The notes under the pieces are model-generated. The model was not told the origin of the DNA and did not search any database. It saw nothing but the letters and a program-made list of their open reading frames with translations. Position numbers and translations under genes: made by a program. DNA of 64,000 nt from Closterium sp. NIES-65 (lineage: Eukaryota; Streptophyta; Zygnematophyceae; Desmidiales; Closteriaceae): assembly GCA_948144175.1 (NCBI GenBank), contig CANXME010000106.1, forward strand, positions 1,984,001 to 2,048,000. Reading direction: 5' to 3'. Below are positions 24,706-35,719 of the stretch, in pieces. How positions within the stretch are numbered: the stretch's first letter is position 1; each line of letters starts with the position of its first letter.

Positions 24706-25788
24706 TGTTGGGTGCAAATTCACATTGCACGACATCCTGCCGTCTGTTTGTACGAGTATGCGTGTGCAAATGCATTTGCGTGTGACTGGTATGTTCGTGT
24801 GTTTGTTTGCTTTCGCAATTTTCGCTTGAAGCATTTGCAGGTACTCGCACAATGTGCGCTTCGGCATAACATTGTACGCGCTATGAACAGTACAAGCAGG
24901 AAGGACGAGCTCGCAAAAGAACCCAAGATGGAAGCTTTGCGGTTCAACTTACTTGATTGTGCAGATTCAGTTCTATCCAACTCGAAATTGTACTGTTTTG
25001 TTTGGTTAACTATAGTGTAGCAGGGCAGGCACTATAGGGGTACAATTTAGGTGAAGGTTGGATGTTGTTTGTCTGTATCTGCATGCTACAGGGCCAGGGG
25101 AAACCAGCGGAACCAGCATTTGGCTGGTTGGGCAAAGACAAAACTGGTTCTGTTTTTAGGACCTGAACCTGGTTGTTGTTTTCCCAGGTTGGAAAAACAG
25201 AACCAGAGGTTGTTCTCCAACCTACCACCTGCTATTTTGTCCAGCCAGGTTGGTTCTGTTGCTTGGAATTATTTGGGATCATCCCTGGTTGTTCCCAGGT
25301 TGATTCCCAAGGTCCTTGCTAGCTAGAGCTATTTATTCCTTCTCTGTTTATAGTGAAATTGATTCAAGCGAATTCCTCCCTTCCTGGAATTTCGTTTCTA
25401 CGCGGTGCGACGGCGGAATGCTACCCGAGTCAACGCTAGTACGCTAGCACTCCAACGCTAGGCTAACGCTGTCCGAGCCATAACTTCGTAATGGCAAAAC
25501 TTTTCGCGAGGCAACTTGGCTTATTTTAAAGCTCTTAGAGTGAGCTTTGATATAGGAAATTCTCAGCTTAATCCGATCGACGGTCTGCACGATACGCTGC
25601 GCGACGTTCAAGGTACTCTTGCTGTTTTGACTAAGTCCCTCTTGATCCCTCTTTCTACAAACTCGGACCCGAGGATAGGGGCTGGTCTTGTACCAGGCAC
25701 CCAAGGACCCTTGGAGGTGACCCCGAGGAGAGGTTTTAAGTTTGATAAAGTCTTAATAGCTTGAGTTTATTAGGCCCTTACACCAACA
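24706..25788 (+). repeat. Family A LTR (L7), complete
   Basis: 1,083 bp, from TGTTGGGTGCAAATTCAC to TTACACCAACA. It lies back to back with the minus-strand LTR fragment L6 and is followed at once by a good primer-binding site. It is the 5' LTR of copy 7. The U3 motif cluster is at about 25096-25300. Confidence 0.93.
25096..25300 (+). promoter_or_regulatory. U3 cluster of AACCAG/CTGGTT and CAGGTT motifs
   Basis: Within about 205 bp upstream of the presumed LTR core promoter I count seven AACCAG or CTGGTT hexamers and four CAGGTT or AACCTG hexamers, in both orientations. Clustered short repeats in U3 are known enhancer elements in plant copia LTRs such as Tnt1. Here the role is inferred only from density and position. 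The cluster recurs in the other complete LTRs. Confidence 0.45.
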
Positions 25789-25791
25789 AGC

Positions 25792-25803
25792 TGGTATCAG
25801 AGC
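25792..25803 (+). other. Primer-binding site of copy 7
   Basis: TGGTATCAGAGC, starting 4 bp after the L7 end and matching plant initiator Met-tRNA. Confidence 0.9.
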
Positions 25804-25834
25804 TGCGTTATAGTGATCCTCGTTATAGGTAGCT

Positions 25835-28724
25835 ATGGCGGGCAACACCTCGGCGGTAGCTGGTGAATCTTCAGCCCAAGATCGTAGCGGCAGCCATGAT
25901 TCTGGTGTTTTTGCGCCAAGGGGAGCGCGAACAAGCCAGGGCTCGCTGATCAAGGAGGTGCTGAAAAACTTCACCGTCGAGAAGTTCAATGGTGAGGGCT
26001 ATGATGATTGGGCCTGGAAAATGCAACTTTATTTCCGTCAGATTGGATTGCTGAAACTAATGATTGGGGAGGAGCCTAGACCGAGTGACCCCGCCCTGCA
26101 GGAAGATTGGGATGAGCGCTCCTCGGCTGGCTACTATTTGATGTTGCAGAGTTTGGAGCTGAACCAGCGTCACCACGTCATGCACCTGCTGCCAGAGGTT
26201 GAGTGCGGTCCGAAGGCGTGGACCGTGTTGAAGGAGCTGCACGCCCCGACCTTCGTTGTTGCAACGTTGATGCTGGAGAGGGAGCTGTCCGCGTTGCGCC
26301 TGAGCGAGGGAGAGCCGGTGCAACCTGTCCTGGACAAATTGCGCGACCTCTACGCGAAGTTGGCGACCGCAGGAATCACCTACCCCGAGCAGACCAAGTG
26401 CCTGAAGATGCTCTCGCTGCTGCCGGAATCGTGGCTTCAATTCACGAGCAGATTGAGCCTGCCGCAGAACCAGAGCTCGTGGACACTCGAGTGGGTGCGG
26501 ACAAAGATTCTAGAGGAGGACTTTCGTCGCCATCAACAGAGGGGTGGAGACGACGGCAGCAGCGGCTACGGGATGCAAGAGAGCCGACGTGGCAAAGGAC
26601 GTGGCTTCGGTGGTGCTGGACGCGGTGCAAAGAAAGACGACGACTCCAACGACCAACAAGGAGGTACCGGTTGGGGTCGCGGTGCAAAATCTGGACGTGG
26701 GGGCAAGTCGGGTGCTGGTGGCAAAATGAAAGGGAGTTGCTGGTATTGTGAGAAGGAAGGGCACCCCTGGTTTTTGTGCTATAAGAAACCCGATGGATGG
26801 ACCCCCCAGAATCGTCACCAGGATGGCGGCGCGCGGAGGAACCAGAAAAACGGCGCCAACATGGTCGCTGATTCGTCCGACAACAACCCGAAGGGCAACG
26901 GCGGTGCGGAGAAGAAGAAGGAGCGCACCGCGGGCCAATTCTTCCATATGGGAGATAAGGGGGAGCAAGGAGACGCATCTGCTAAGGCTGGAGCAGAGCT
27001 GCACTCCCTGGACTATTGGGTGTTGGACACAGGCGCTGCTTGGACAATGACGCCGCGCAAGGACCTGCTGGAGGACGTACGCGCTGCACCGATTAATGAG
27101 GTGTGCTCTGCCTCTGGACACATGTTGAAGGTGGCTGGTGCGGGACGAGCTGCATTTAAGGGAGCGGATGGCAAGCCGGTGGTGCTGCACGACGTTCTCC
27201 TCGTCCCCGACCTGAAGGCCAACCTCATCTCCCTCCGTAAGCTTGGCAAGGTTGGGGTGAACACCAACACGGATGGGGCTCGCACTTATAAGGGGAAGCT
27301 GGGCAATCGGGTGCTTTGGGATCTGCACGAGAGCAAGGACGTGTACAGATCTATGTGGCAGCTGCCGGCGCTGGCGTGGCATGGTGGGGGGCAGGCTGGA
27401 GAGGGGTCTGCATCCCAGGGGGAGTGCAACGCCGTTGGAGGGGTTGGTGTGAAAGTGTCGGCCAGATCTGGGGAGACAGATTGGGCAACTGCACACCGAC
27501 GTTTGGGGCATGTGGCAATGCCTTTGCTGAAGCAGCTGGAGAAGGATGGAGCCGTTAAGGGCTTAAAGCTGAACGGACAACCACCCGATGATAACTGTGA
27601 AATTTGCCTCCTTTCAAAGTTCACCCGTTTCCCCTTCCATAGTGTGGCTGGCAGGAGCAAAAAGCCGTTGGAGCTGGTCCACATGGACTTGGTGGGGCCG
27701 CTGCCGGTGCAAGGGCACAAGGGGGAGCGGTACTTCCTAACCATAGTGGATGACTGGAGCAGGCTAATGTGGGCGTATCCGCTGAAGCAGAAAGATCACT
27801 CCGCCTCCACGATTCGGGACGATTGGCTGCCGTTCGTGGAGAAGCAAGCGGAGTGTGTGGTGAAGCGGATTAGGACAGATCGGGGTGGTGAGTTCCTTGG
27901 AGCTGAGATGACGGCCTGGCTCAAGAAGCAGGGCATCCAGAGGGAGCTGACCACGGCTTACACCCCACACTCCAACGGTGTAGCAGAACGGGCGAACCGG
28001 ACAATTCTGGAGACAGCTAGGGCGCTGCTCATAGAATCTGGGCTGGGCAACTTGATGTGGCCCCATGCTGTTCGGCACGCTACCGTCGCTAGGAACAGGG
28101 TACTCACAAAGGTTGGGGATGACTCGTGGGTGCCGTTGGAGAGGTGGCTTGGGAGGAAGCCGCCGGTGGACATGCTGAGGGTGTTCGGTTGCATGGCAGT
28201 CGCCCACGTCCCCAAGACCTACCGCAGTAAGTTGGGGGCAAGTGCAATCTGGTGTGTGCATTTGGGGCTGGCTGTTGAGAGCAAGGGATGGCTGCTGTGG
28301 GAACCTTCCAAGGGTGTGTCGTTTGACAGCAGGGATGTGAAGTTTGTTGAGGGCATGATGTATGGGAGCTGGGAGAAACAGCCGGAGGCCAGGGTGTCCC
28401 ATCAAATGGAGCAGATCACCACGCAGCTGGACCTGACTCCTAGTGTGTGGGAGGAGGGAGAGGAGGCAGCTGCAGAGGGTGGTGATGGAAAGAAGGTACA
28501 CGAGGCACCTGCTGGTGGAGAAAATGATGTGGAGACTGGCACTAGTGGAGCTGCTGGATCTGAGGGGAAAGAGCAGCAGCAGGGGAAAACTAAGAAGCCG
28601 AAGGGTGTCGTTATGAAGGGATGGGAGACACCCGTCTCCAGGCCAGGACGTACCCGTATGGCTACTAAGAAGCTGACTGCAGGAGCTGATGTAGCGGAGA
28701 AGCAGCTTGGGACCGAGGAGGCAA
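25835..28724 (+). pseudogene. gag-pol: gag-protease-integrase part of the family A polyprotein (copy 7)
   Basis: Reads from the first ATG after the primer-binding site. Gag core lies about residues 40-230 (FNGEGYDDWAWKMQLYFRQ), a Gly/Arg-rich basic stretch about 235-300, and the CCHC zinc knuckle about 302-315. The aspartic protease active site LDTGAAW is near residue 398 and shows the family A variant DTGA. GAG-pre-integrase H...H and C..C (HRRLGH near 554, CEIC near 589) follow. The integrase catalytic core has Asp near 617 (MDLVGPLP), Asp near 681 (TDRGGEF) and Glu near 717 (GVAERANRT), matching the copia DD35E pattern. The acidic linker (ENDVETGTSG subtype) follows. The element is a fossil because the pol 3' half is missing. 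Confidence 0.9.
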
Positions 28725-31420
28725 TGCCGTTGATATGTCCATCTGGATAATGAACTTCCCACTAACGGCTGCATCTGCCAATAAGACACGAAGGGTAGGG
28801 GGTTTGGCAGTGGGAGCAAAGATCTCATTGAAGTCCCGCTTCTCCTTCTGCATAAACCCCTTAGCCACCAACCTACTCTTGTAGATGGTGACCTGCCCCT
28901 TGTCGTCAGTCTTGATCCTTTGCACCCACTTGCATTGTACCGCTTTCTTTCCCTCAGGCAGCACCACTAGTTCCCAAGTCCCATTCTCCAGCAGGCTCTG
29001 GTACTCAGCATCCCTGGAAACCAGCCACTTCTCCCTATCTAGGCCAGCTAATGCCTCCTCCATGCTAGCTGGTTCCTCTGGTGCAGGGGCAAGAAAACAG
29101 TACGCAGGTTCATCCTCCTCATCCGGATCATAGCCATGCGGCAGAATCAGCAATGCTTCCTGTGTCCCAAGCTGTTGCTTTGTTACATCAGCTCCTGGAG
29201 TCAGCTTCTTAGTAGCCATACGGGTATATCCTGGCCTGGAGACGGGAGTCTCCTATCCCTTCATAACAACACCTTTCAGCTTCTTAGTTTTCCCCTACTG
29301 CTGCTTTCTTCTCTTGGATCCAGCAGCTCCACTAGTGCTACCGCTAGTCTCCACACCATCACCTCCACCTGCAGATGCCTCCTGCACCTTCTTTCCATCA
29401 CCACCGTCTGCATCTGCCTCCTCTCCCTCCTCCCACACACTAGGAGTCAGGTCCAGCTGCATGGTGATGTGCTCCATCTGCAGGGACACCCTGGCCTCTG
29501 GCTGTTTCTCCCAGCTCCCATACATCATGCCCTCAACAAACTTCACATCCCTGCTGTCAAACAACACACCCTTAGATGGTTCCAATAGCACCCATCCCTT
29601 GCTCGCAGCAGCCAGCCCCAAATGCACAACCAGATTGCACTCGCTCTCAACTTACTGCGGTAGGTCTTGGGGACGTGGGCGACTGCCATACAACCAAACA
29701 CCCTCAGCATGTCTACTGGTGGCTTCCTCCGAAACCATTTCTCTAACGGCACCCACAAGTCATCCCCAACCTTTGTTGCTAGCGGTAGCGTGCTGAACAG
29801 CATGGGGCCACAGCGAGTTGCCCAGCCCAGATTCTATGAGCAGCGCCCTAGCTGTGTCCAGAATTGTTCGGTTCGCCCGTTCTGCTACACCGTTGGACTC
29901 TGGCGTGTAAGCCGTGGTCAGCTCCCTCTGGATGCCCTGTTTCTTGAGCTAGGACGTTATCTCAGCTCCAAGGAACTCACCACCCCGATCTGTCCTAATC
30001 CGCTTCACCACACAATCCGCTTGCTTCTCCACGAATGGCAGCCAATCTTCCTGTATCATAGAGGCGGCATGGTCCTTCTGCTTTAGCAGATATGCCCAAT
30101 TAAGCCTGCTCTTATCATCTACTATGGTTAGAAAGTACCGCTCCCCCTTGTGCCCCTGAACCGGCAGCGGTCCCACCAAGTCCATATGGACCAACTCTAA
30201 AGGCTTCTTGCTCCTGCCAGGCACACTATGGAAGAGGAAACGGGAAAAATTGGATAGCAAACATATTTCACAGTTGTAATCAGGTGGCTGGCCATTCAGC
30301 TTCAAACCTTTGACGACCCCATCGTTCTCCAGCTGTTTCAGCAAAGGCATTGCTAAATGCCCCAAGCGTCGGTGTTCCGTTGCCCAATCTGTCTCCCCAG
30401 ATCTGGCCGACCCTTTCAGACCAACCCCTCCAACGGCGTTGCACCCTCCTTGGGATGCAGACCCCTCTGCAGCCTGCCACTCACAATGCCACGCCAATGC
30501 CGGCAGCTGCCATATGGATCTGTACACGTCTCTGCTCTTGTGCAGATCCCAAAGCATCCTATTGCCTAGCTGCCCCTTGAGTGCGTGCCCCATCTGTGCT
30601 AGTGCTCACCCCAGCCTTGCCAAGCTTACGGAGGGAAATGAGGTTGGCCTTGAGATCAGGAACGAGGAGAACGTCGTACAGCACCACCGGCTTGCCATCC
30701 GCTTCTTTAAACGCACGTCGTCCTGCACCAGCCACCTTCAGCGCGTGTCAAGAGGCAGAGCACACTTGATTGATCGTTGCAGCGCGTACGTCGTCCAGCA
30801 GGTCCTTGCGCGGTGCCATCGTCCAAGCAGCGCCCGTGCCCAACACCCAAAAGTTCAGGGGGTGCAGCTCTGCTCTTACCTTGGCAGATGCGTCTCCTTG
30901 CTCCCCCTGCTCTCCAATATGGAAGAACTGGCCCGCGGTGCGCTCATACTTATTCATCACACCGCCTTTGCCTTTCGGATTGTCGTCGGACGAATATGCG
31001 GCCATGTTCGCACCGTTTTTCTGGTACCTCCTTGTTGGTCGTTAGAGTCGTCGTCCTTCTTTGCACCGCGTCCAGTACCACGAAGCCACGTCCTCTCCAA
31101 CGTCGGCTCCCTTGCATCCCATAGCCGCTGCCGCCGTCGTGTGCACCCTAGTTGGCATCGATAGAAGTCCTCCTCCAAAATCTTTGTCCGCACCCACGCG
31201 AGTGTCCACGAGCTCTGGTTCTGCGGCAGGCTGAATCCGCTCGTGAATTGAAGCCACAATTCTAGCAGCAGCGAAAGCATCTTCAAGCACTTGGTCTGCT
31301 CCGGGTAGGTGATTCCCGCGGTCGCCAATTTCGCGTACAGTTTGCGCATCTTGTCCACGAGAGGTTGCACTTGCTCTTCTTGTTCTGCTACAACGCAGAT
31401 TGCTACCTCTCCAGCATCAA
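28725..31420 (-). mobile_element. Family A Ty1/copia copy 8, decayed
   Basis: Minus-strand copy abutting copy 7. From its 5' side (right) leftward: gag remnant about 31420-30950, protease about 30880-30600 (FWVLGTGAAWTMAP), GAG-pre-integrase and integrase about 30420-29760, linker of the GDGVETSGSTSG subtype about 29570-29240, a second linker block and N-terminal RT about 29220-28725 (WVQRIKTDDKGQ, RLVAKGFMQKEKRDF). Most of RT and all of RNase H are absent. Heavily broken, with more than six breaks; an older copy. Confidence 0.88.
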
Positions 31421-31584
31421 CGCAGCGTATCGCGCAGACCGTCAACCGGATAAACCTGAGAATTTTCTATGTTGAAGCTTGCTCCAAAAGCTTAAAAAAT
31501 GAACCAAGTTGCCTCGCGAAAAGTTCTGCCATTACGAAGTTATGGCTCGGACAACGTTGGCCTAGCGTCGTAGTGCTAGCGTAC
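31421..31584 (-). repeat. Family A LTR (L8), short fragment
   Basis: About 164 bp of R/U5-side LTR sequence (CGCAGCGTATCGCGCAGACCG through GTGCTAGCGTAC) lies between the gag remnant of copy 8 and the terminal TGTTGG of LTR L9. The boundary with gag falls in a short shared CAACG. Confidence 0.8.
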
Positions 31585-32678
31585 TGTTGGTGTAAGGGCC
31601 TAATAAACTCAAGCTATTAAGACTTTATCAAACTTAAAAACTCTCCTCGGGGTCACCTCCAAGGGTCCTTGGGTGCCTGGTACAAGACCAGCCCCTATCC
31701 TCGGGTCCGAGTTTGTAGAGAGAGGGATCAAGAGGGACTAAGTCAAAACAGCAAGAGTACCTTGAACGTCGCGCAGCGTATTGTGCAGACCGTCGATCGG
31801 ATTAAGCTGAGAATTTCCTATATCGAAGCTCACTCTAAGAACATTAAAATAAGCCAAGTTGCCTCGCGAAAAGTTCTGCCATTACGAAGTTATGGCTCGG
31901 ACAGCGTTAGCCTAGCGTTGGAGTGCTAGCGTACTAGCGTTGACTCGGGTAGCATTCCGCTGTCGCACCGCGTAGAAAGGAAATTCCAGCAAGGAAGGAA
32001 TTCGCTTGAATCAATTTCACTATATTCAGGTACAAACAGAGAAGGAATAAATAGCTCTAGCTAACAAGGACCTTGGGAATCAACCTGGGAACAGCCAGGG
32101 ATGATCCCAAATAATTCCAAGCAACAGAACCAACCTGGCTGGACAAAATAGCAGGTGGTAGGTTGGTGAACAACCTCTGGTTCTGTTTTTCCAACCTGGG
32201 AAAACAACAACCAGGTTCAGGTCCTAAAAACAGAACCTGTTTTGTCTTTGCCCAACCAGCCAAATGCTGGTTCCGCTGGTTTCCCCTGGCCCTGTAGCAT
32301 GCAGATACAGACAAAAAAACATCCAACCTTCACCTAAATTGTACCCCTATAGTGCCTGCCCTGCTACACTATAGTCAACCAAACAAAACAGTACAATTTC
32401 GAGATGGATAGAACTGAATCTGCGCAATCAAGTGAGCCGAACCACAAAGCTTCCATCTTGGGTTCCTTTGCGAGCTCGTCCTTTTTGCTTGTATTGTTCA
32501 TAGCGCCTACAATGTTATGCCAAAGTGCACATTGTGCGAGTACCTGCAAATGCTTCAAGCGAAAATTGCGAAAGCAAACAAACACACGAACATACCATTC
32601 ACACGCAAATGCATTCGCACACGCATACTCGTACAAACAGACAGCAGGATGTCGTGCAATGTGAATTTGCACCCAACA
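31585..32678 (-). repeat. Family A LTR (L9), complete
   Basis: 1,094 bp from TGTTGGTGTAAGG to CACCCAACA in the minus orientation. It is the 3' LTR of copy 9, whose polypurine-tract complement (CACTCCCCCTCAGCCTGCC) follows at once. Confidence 0.93.
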
Positions 32679-34636
32679 CACTCCCCCTCAGCCTGCCGGC
32701 TGCATCCCCATCATTCCATACTAGTTCATGCTCATTCCACTCATGCGCACACAACGCCAATGAGGCTCATCCGCAAGCCTCTTGGTGAGGAAGTCTGCTG
32801 GCTGCTGGTGAGTCTTGATGTAGATCGGATTCACCGTCCCCCTCTTCACCTCCTTACGCAGCCAGTGCCACTTGATACGCATGTGCTTATTGAGCCCATG
32901 AAGCACAGCGTTCCTGGCCATCCCAAGAGCTCCCTTGCTATCACAAAACAGCGGCGTAGCAACCTTTTGCTCCTGGCCAATCTCCTCCAACAGCCTCCTC
33001 AGCCAAATCACCTCCTTCACCCCATGAAACATTGCCATGTACTCTGACTCCACGGACGAGAGTGCTGTCTCCGTCTGCTTCTTTGACCTCCAACAAACCG
33101 GTCCTCCCCCAACTACGCAGATGTATCCTCCCACAGATGAGGAATCCTTATTCTCAGAGGCCCACGTAGCATCGGTAAAGCAAGTGAGAAAAAGCTTGCC
33201 TTCTCCAAGCCTCTCCCCACAGATGAGGAATCTCCTTCATGCTGCTGCTAAAGAGAAGAATGTCATCCACATAGACCAGAAACAGCACCAGCTTCTCCCC
33301 CTCCCCCTTGAGAAAGAGGCTCTCATCACAGCTGCTGGTCCTGAATCCCATCTCCTCTAAACAGCTGCCAACTTCTGGTACCAGCAGCGTGGCGCCTGCT
33401 TCAAGCCGTAGATGGACTTTTTCAGCTTGCACACCCTGCCCGTACCATCCTCATACCCAGGTGGCTGCGTCATGAACACCTCCCCTAAAATCCTGTTGAG
33501 AAATGCCGTTGATATTTCCATCTGGATAATGAACTTCCCACTAGCGGCTTCATCTGCCAACAGGACACGAAGGGTAGGGGGTTTGGCAGTGCGAGCAAAG
33601 ATCTCATTGAAGTCCCGCTTCTCCTTCTGCATAAACCCCTTAGCCACCAACCTACTCTTGTAGATGGTGACCTGCCCCTTGTCGTCAGTCTTGATCCTTA
33701 GCACCCACTTGCATTGTACCGCTTTCTTTCCCTCAGGCAGCACCACTAGTTCCCAAGTCCCATTCTCTAGCACGCTCTGGTACTCAGCATCCCTAGAAGC
33801 TACCCATTTGTCCCTTTCTGGTCCAGCTAATGCCTCCTCCATGCTAGCTGGTTCCTCTGGTGCAGGGGCAAGAAAACAGTACGCAGGCTGATCCTCCTCA
33901 TCCGGGTCATAGCAATGCGGTAGAATCAGCAATGCCTCTTCAGTCCCAAGCTGCTGCTCCGCTACATCAGCTCCTGCAGTCAGCTTCTTAGTAGCCATAC
34001 GGGTATGTCCTGGCCTGGAGACGGGTGTCTCCCATCCCTTCATAACGACACCCTTCGGCTTCTTAGTTTTTCCCTGCTGCTGCTCTCCTCTCTCGGATCC
34101 AATAGCTCCACTAGTGCTACCGCTAGTCCCCACACCATCACCTCCACCAGCAGGTGCCTCCTGCACCTTCTCTTTATCACCACCCTCTGCAGCTGCCTCC
34201 TCTCCCTCCTCCCACACACTAGGAGTCAGGTCCAGCTGCATGGTGATCTTCCTCCCAAGCCACCTCTCCAACGGCACCCACGAGTCATCCCCAACCTTTG
34301 TAAGTACCCTGTTCCTAGCGACGGGTGATAGCCATGCAGAAGAATCAGCAATGCCTCCTCAGTCCCAAGCTGCTGCTCCGCTACATCAGCTCCTGCAGTC
34401 AGCTTCTTAGTAGCCATACAGGTACGTTCTGGCCTGGAGACGGGAGTCTCCCATCCTTTCATAACGACACCCTTCGGCTTCTTAGTTTTCCCCTGCTGCT
34501 GCTCTTTCCCCTCAGATCCAGCAGCTCCACTAGTGCCAGTCTCCACATCATTTTCTCCACCAGCAGGTGCCTCTTGTACCTTCTTTCCATCACCACCCTC
34601 TGCAGCTGCCTCCTCTCCCTCCTCCCACACACTAGG
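32679..34636 (-). mobile_element. Family A Ty1/copia copy 9, rearranged internal region
   Basis: Minus-strand copy between LTRs L9 and L10. It retains RNase H (about 33200-32720), RT pieces (about 33750-33225, with YVDDILLF near 33270), a linker of the GDGVGTSGSTSG subtype (about 34250-33780) and a short integrase piece. A second linker block of the other subtype (ENDVETGTSG, 34636-34326) directly abuts L10. No gag or protease is found. Rearranged and broken; at under 2 kb it is less than half normal length. Confidence 0.88.
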
Positions 34637-35719
34637 TGTTGGTGTAAGGGCCTAATAAACTCAAGCTATTAAGAATTTATCAAACTTTAAACCTCTCCTC
34701 GGGGTCACCTCCAAGGGTCTTTGGGTTCCTGGTACAAGACCAGCCCCTCCGAGTTTGTAGAGAGAGGGATCAAGAGGGACTAAGTCAAAACAGCAAGAGT
34801 ACCTTGAACGTCGTGCAGCGTATCGTGCAGACCGTCGATCGGATTAAGCTGAGAATTTCCTATATCGAAGCTCACTCTAAGCGCATTAAAATAAGCCAAG
34901 TTGTCTCGCGAAAAGTTCTGCCACTACGAAGTTATGGCTCGGACAGCGTTAGCCTAGCGTTGGAGTGCTAGCGTACTAGCGTTGACTCGGGTAGCATTCC
35001 GCCGTCGCACCGCGTAGAATCGACATTCCAGCAAGGAAGGAATTCGCTTGAATTAATTTCACTATATTCAGGTACAAACAGAGAAGGAAAAAATAGTTCT
35101 AGCTAGCAAGGACCTTGGGAATCAACCTGGGAACAACCAGGGATGATCCCAAATAATTCCAAGCAACAGAACCAACCTGGCTGGACAAAATAGCAGGTGG
35201 TAGGTTGGTGAACAACCTCTGGTTATGTTTTTCCAACTTGGGAAAACAACAACCAGGTTCAGGTCCTAAAAACAGAACCTGTTTTGTCTTTGCCCAACCA
35301 GCCAAATGCTGGTTCCGCTGGTTTCCCCTGGCCCTGTAGCATGCAGATACAGACAAACAACATCCAACCTTCACCTAAATTGTACCCCTATAGTGCCTGC
35401 CCTGCTACACTATAGTCAACCAAACAAAACAGTACAATTTCGAGTTGGATAGAACTGAATCTGCGCAATCAAGTAAGCCGAACCACAAAGCTTCCATCTT
35501 GGGTTCCTTTGCGAGCTCGTCCTTTCTGCTTGTACTGTTCATAGCGCGTACAATGTTATGCCGAAGCATACATTGTGCGAGTACCTGCAAATGCTTCAAG
35601 CGTAAATTGCGAAAGCAAACAAACACACGAACATTCCATTCATACCCAAATGCATTCGCACACGCATACTCGTACAAACAGACAGCAGGATGTCGTGCAA
35701 TGTGAATTTGCACCCAACA
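34637..35719 (-). repeat. Family A LTR (L10), complete, shared by copies 9 and 10
   Basis: 1,083 bp with both terminal motifs, TGTTGGTGTAAGG and CACCCAACA. Its right edge adjoins the polypurine-tract complement of copy 10; its left edge adjoins the linker block of copy 9 rather than a primer-binding site. Confidence 0.92.

Larger units (their letters stand above)
25789..28724 (+). mobile_element. Family A Ty1/copia copy 7, 5' two-thirds, best preserved copy
   Basis: Plus-strand copy following LTR L7. The sequence from gag through protease and integrase into the linker reads without interruption, the longest intact stretch of the family in the window. It ends at 28724 in the linker, where a minus-strand RT segment of copy 8 begins; RT, RNase H and 3' LTR are absent. 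It is incomplete as an element, but the remaining part looks young. Confidence 0.94.

Noticed and set aside
26510-27511. Long antisense open frame (about 330 codons) opposite family A gag-protease, with counterparts opposite copies 2, 3, 4, 5 and 11
   Set aside because: It mirrors the coding strand of gag, has a His/Ser/Pro-rich composition typical of antisense shadows, carries no recognisable domain, and recurs only because the copies are related.
27764-28828. Antisense open frame of about 350 codons across integrase and linker of copy 7
   Set aside because: It lies opposite a clearly coding integrase with all motifs on the plus strand and crosses the junction with copy 8, so it cannot be an ancestral gene.
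31575-31590. CGTAC next to L9, identical to the target duplication of element B
   Set aside because: CGTAC is a normal word of the family A LTR (GCTAGCGTAC) and, separately, of the family A RT where B inserted. No second CGTAC bounds copy 9, so the match is coincidence.
32517-33047. Recurrent frame beginning MPKCTLCEYLQMLQAKIAKAN at LTR ends
   Set aside because: It lies in the LTR and runs into the antisense of RNase H; the start recurs at every LTR as a by-product of the repeat.
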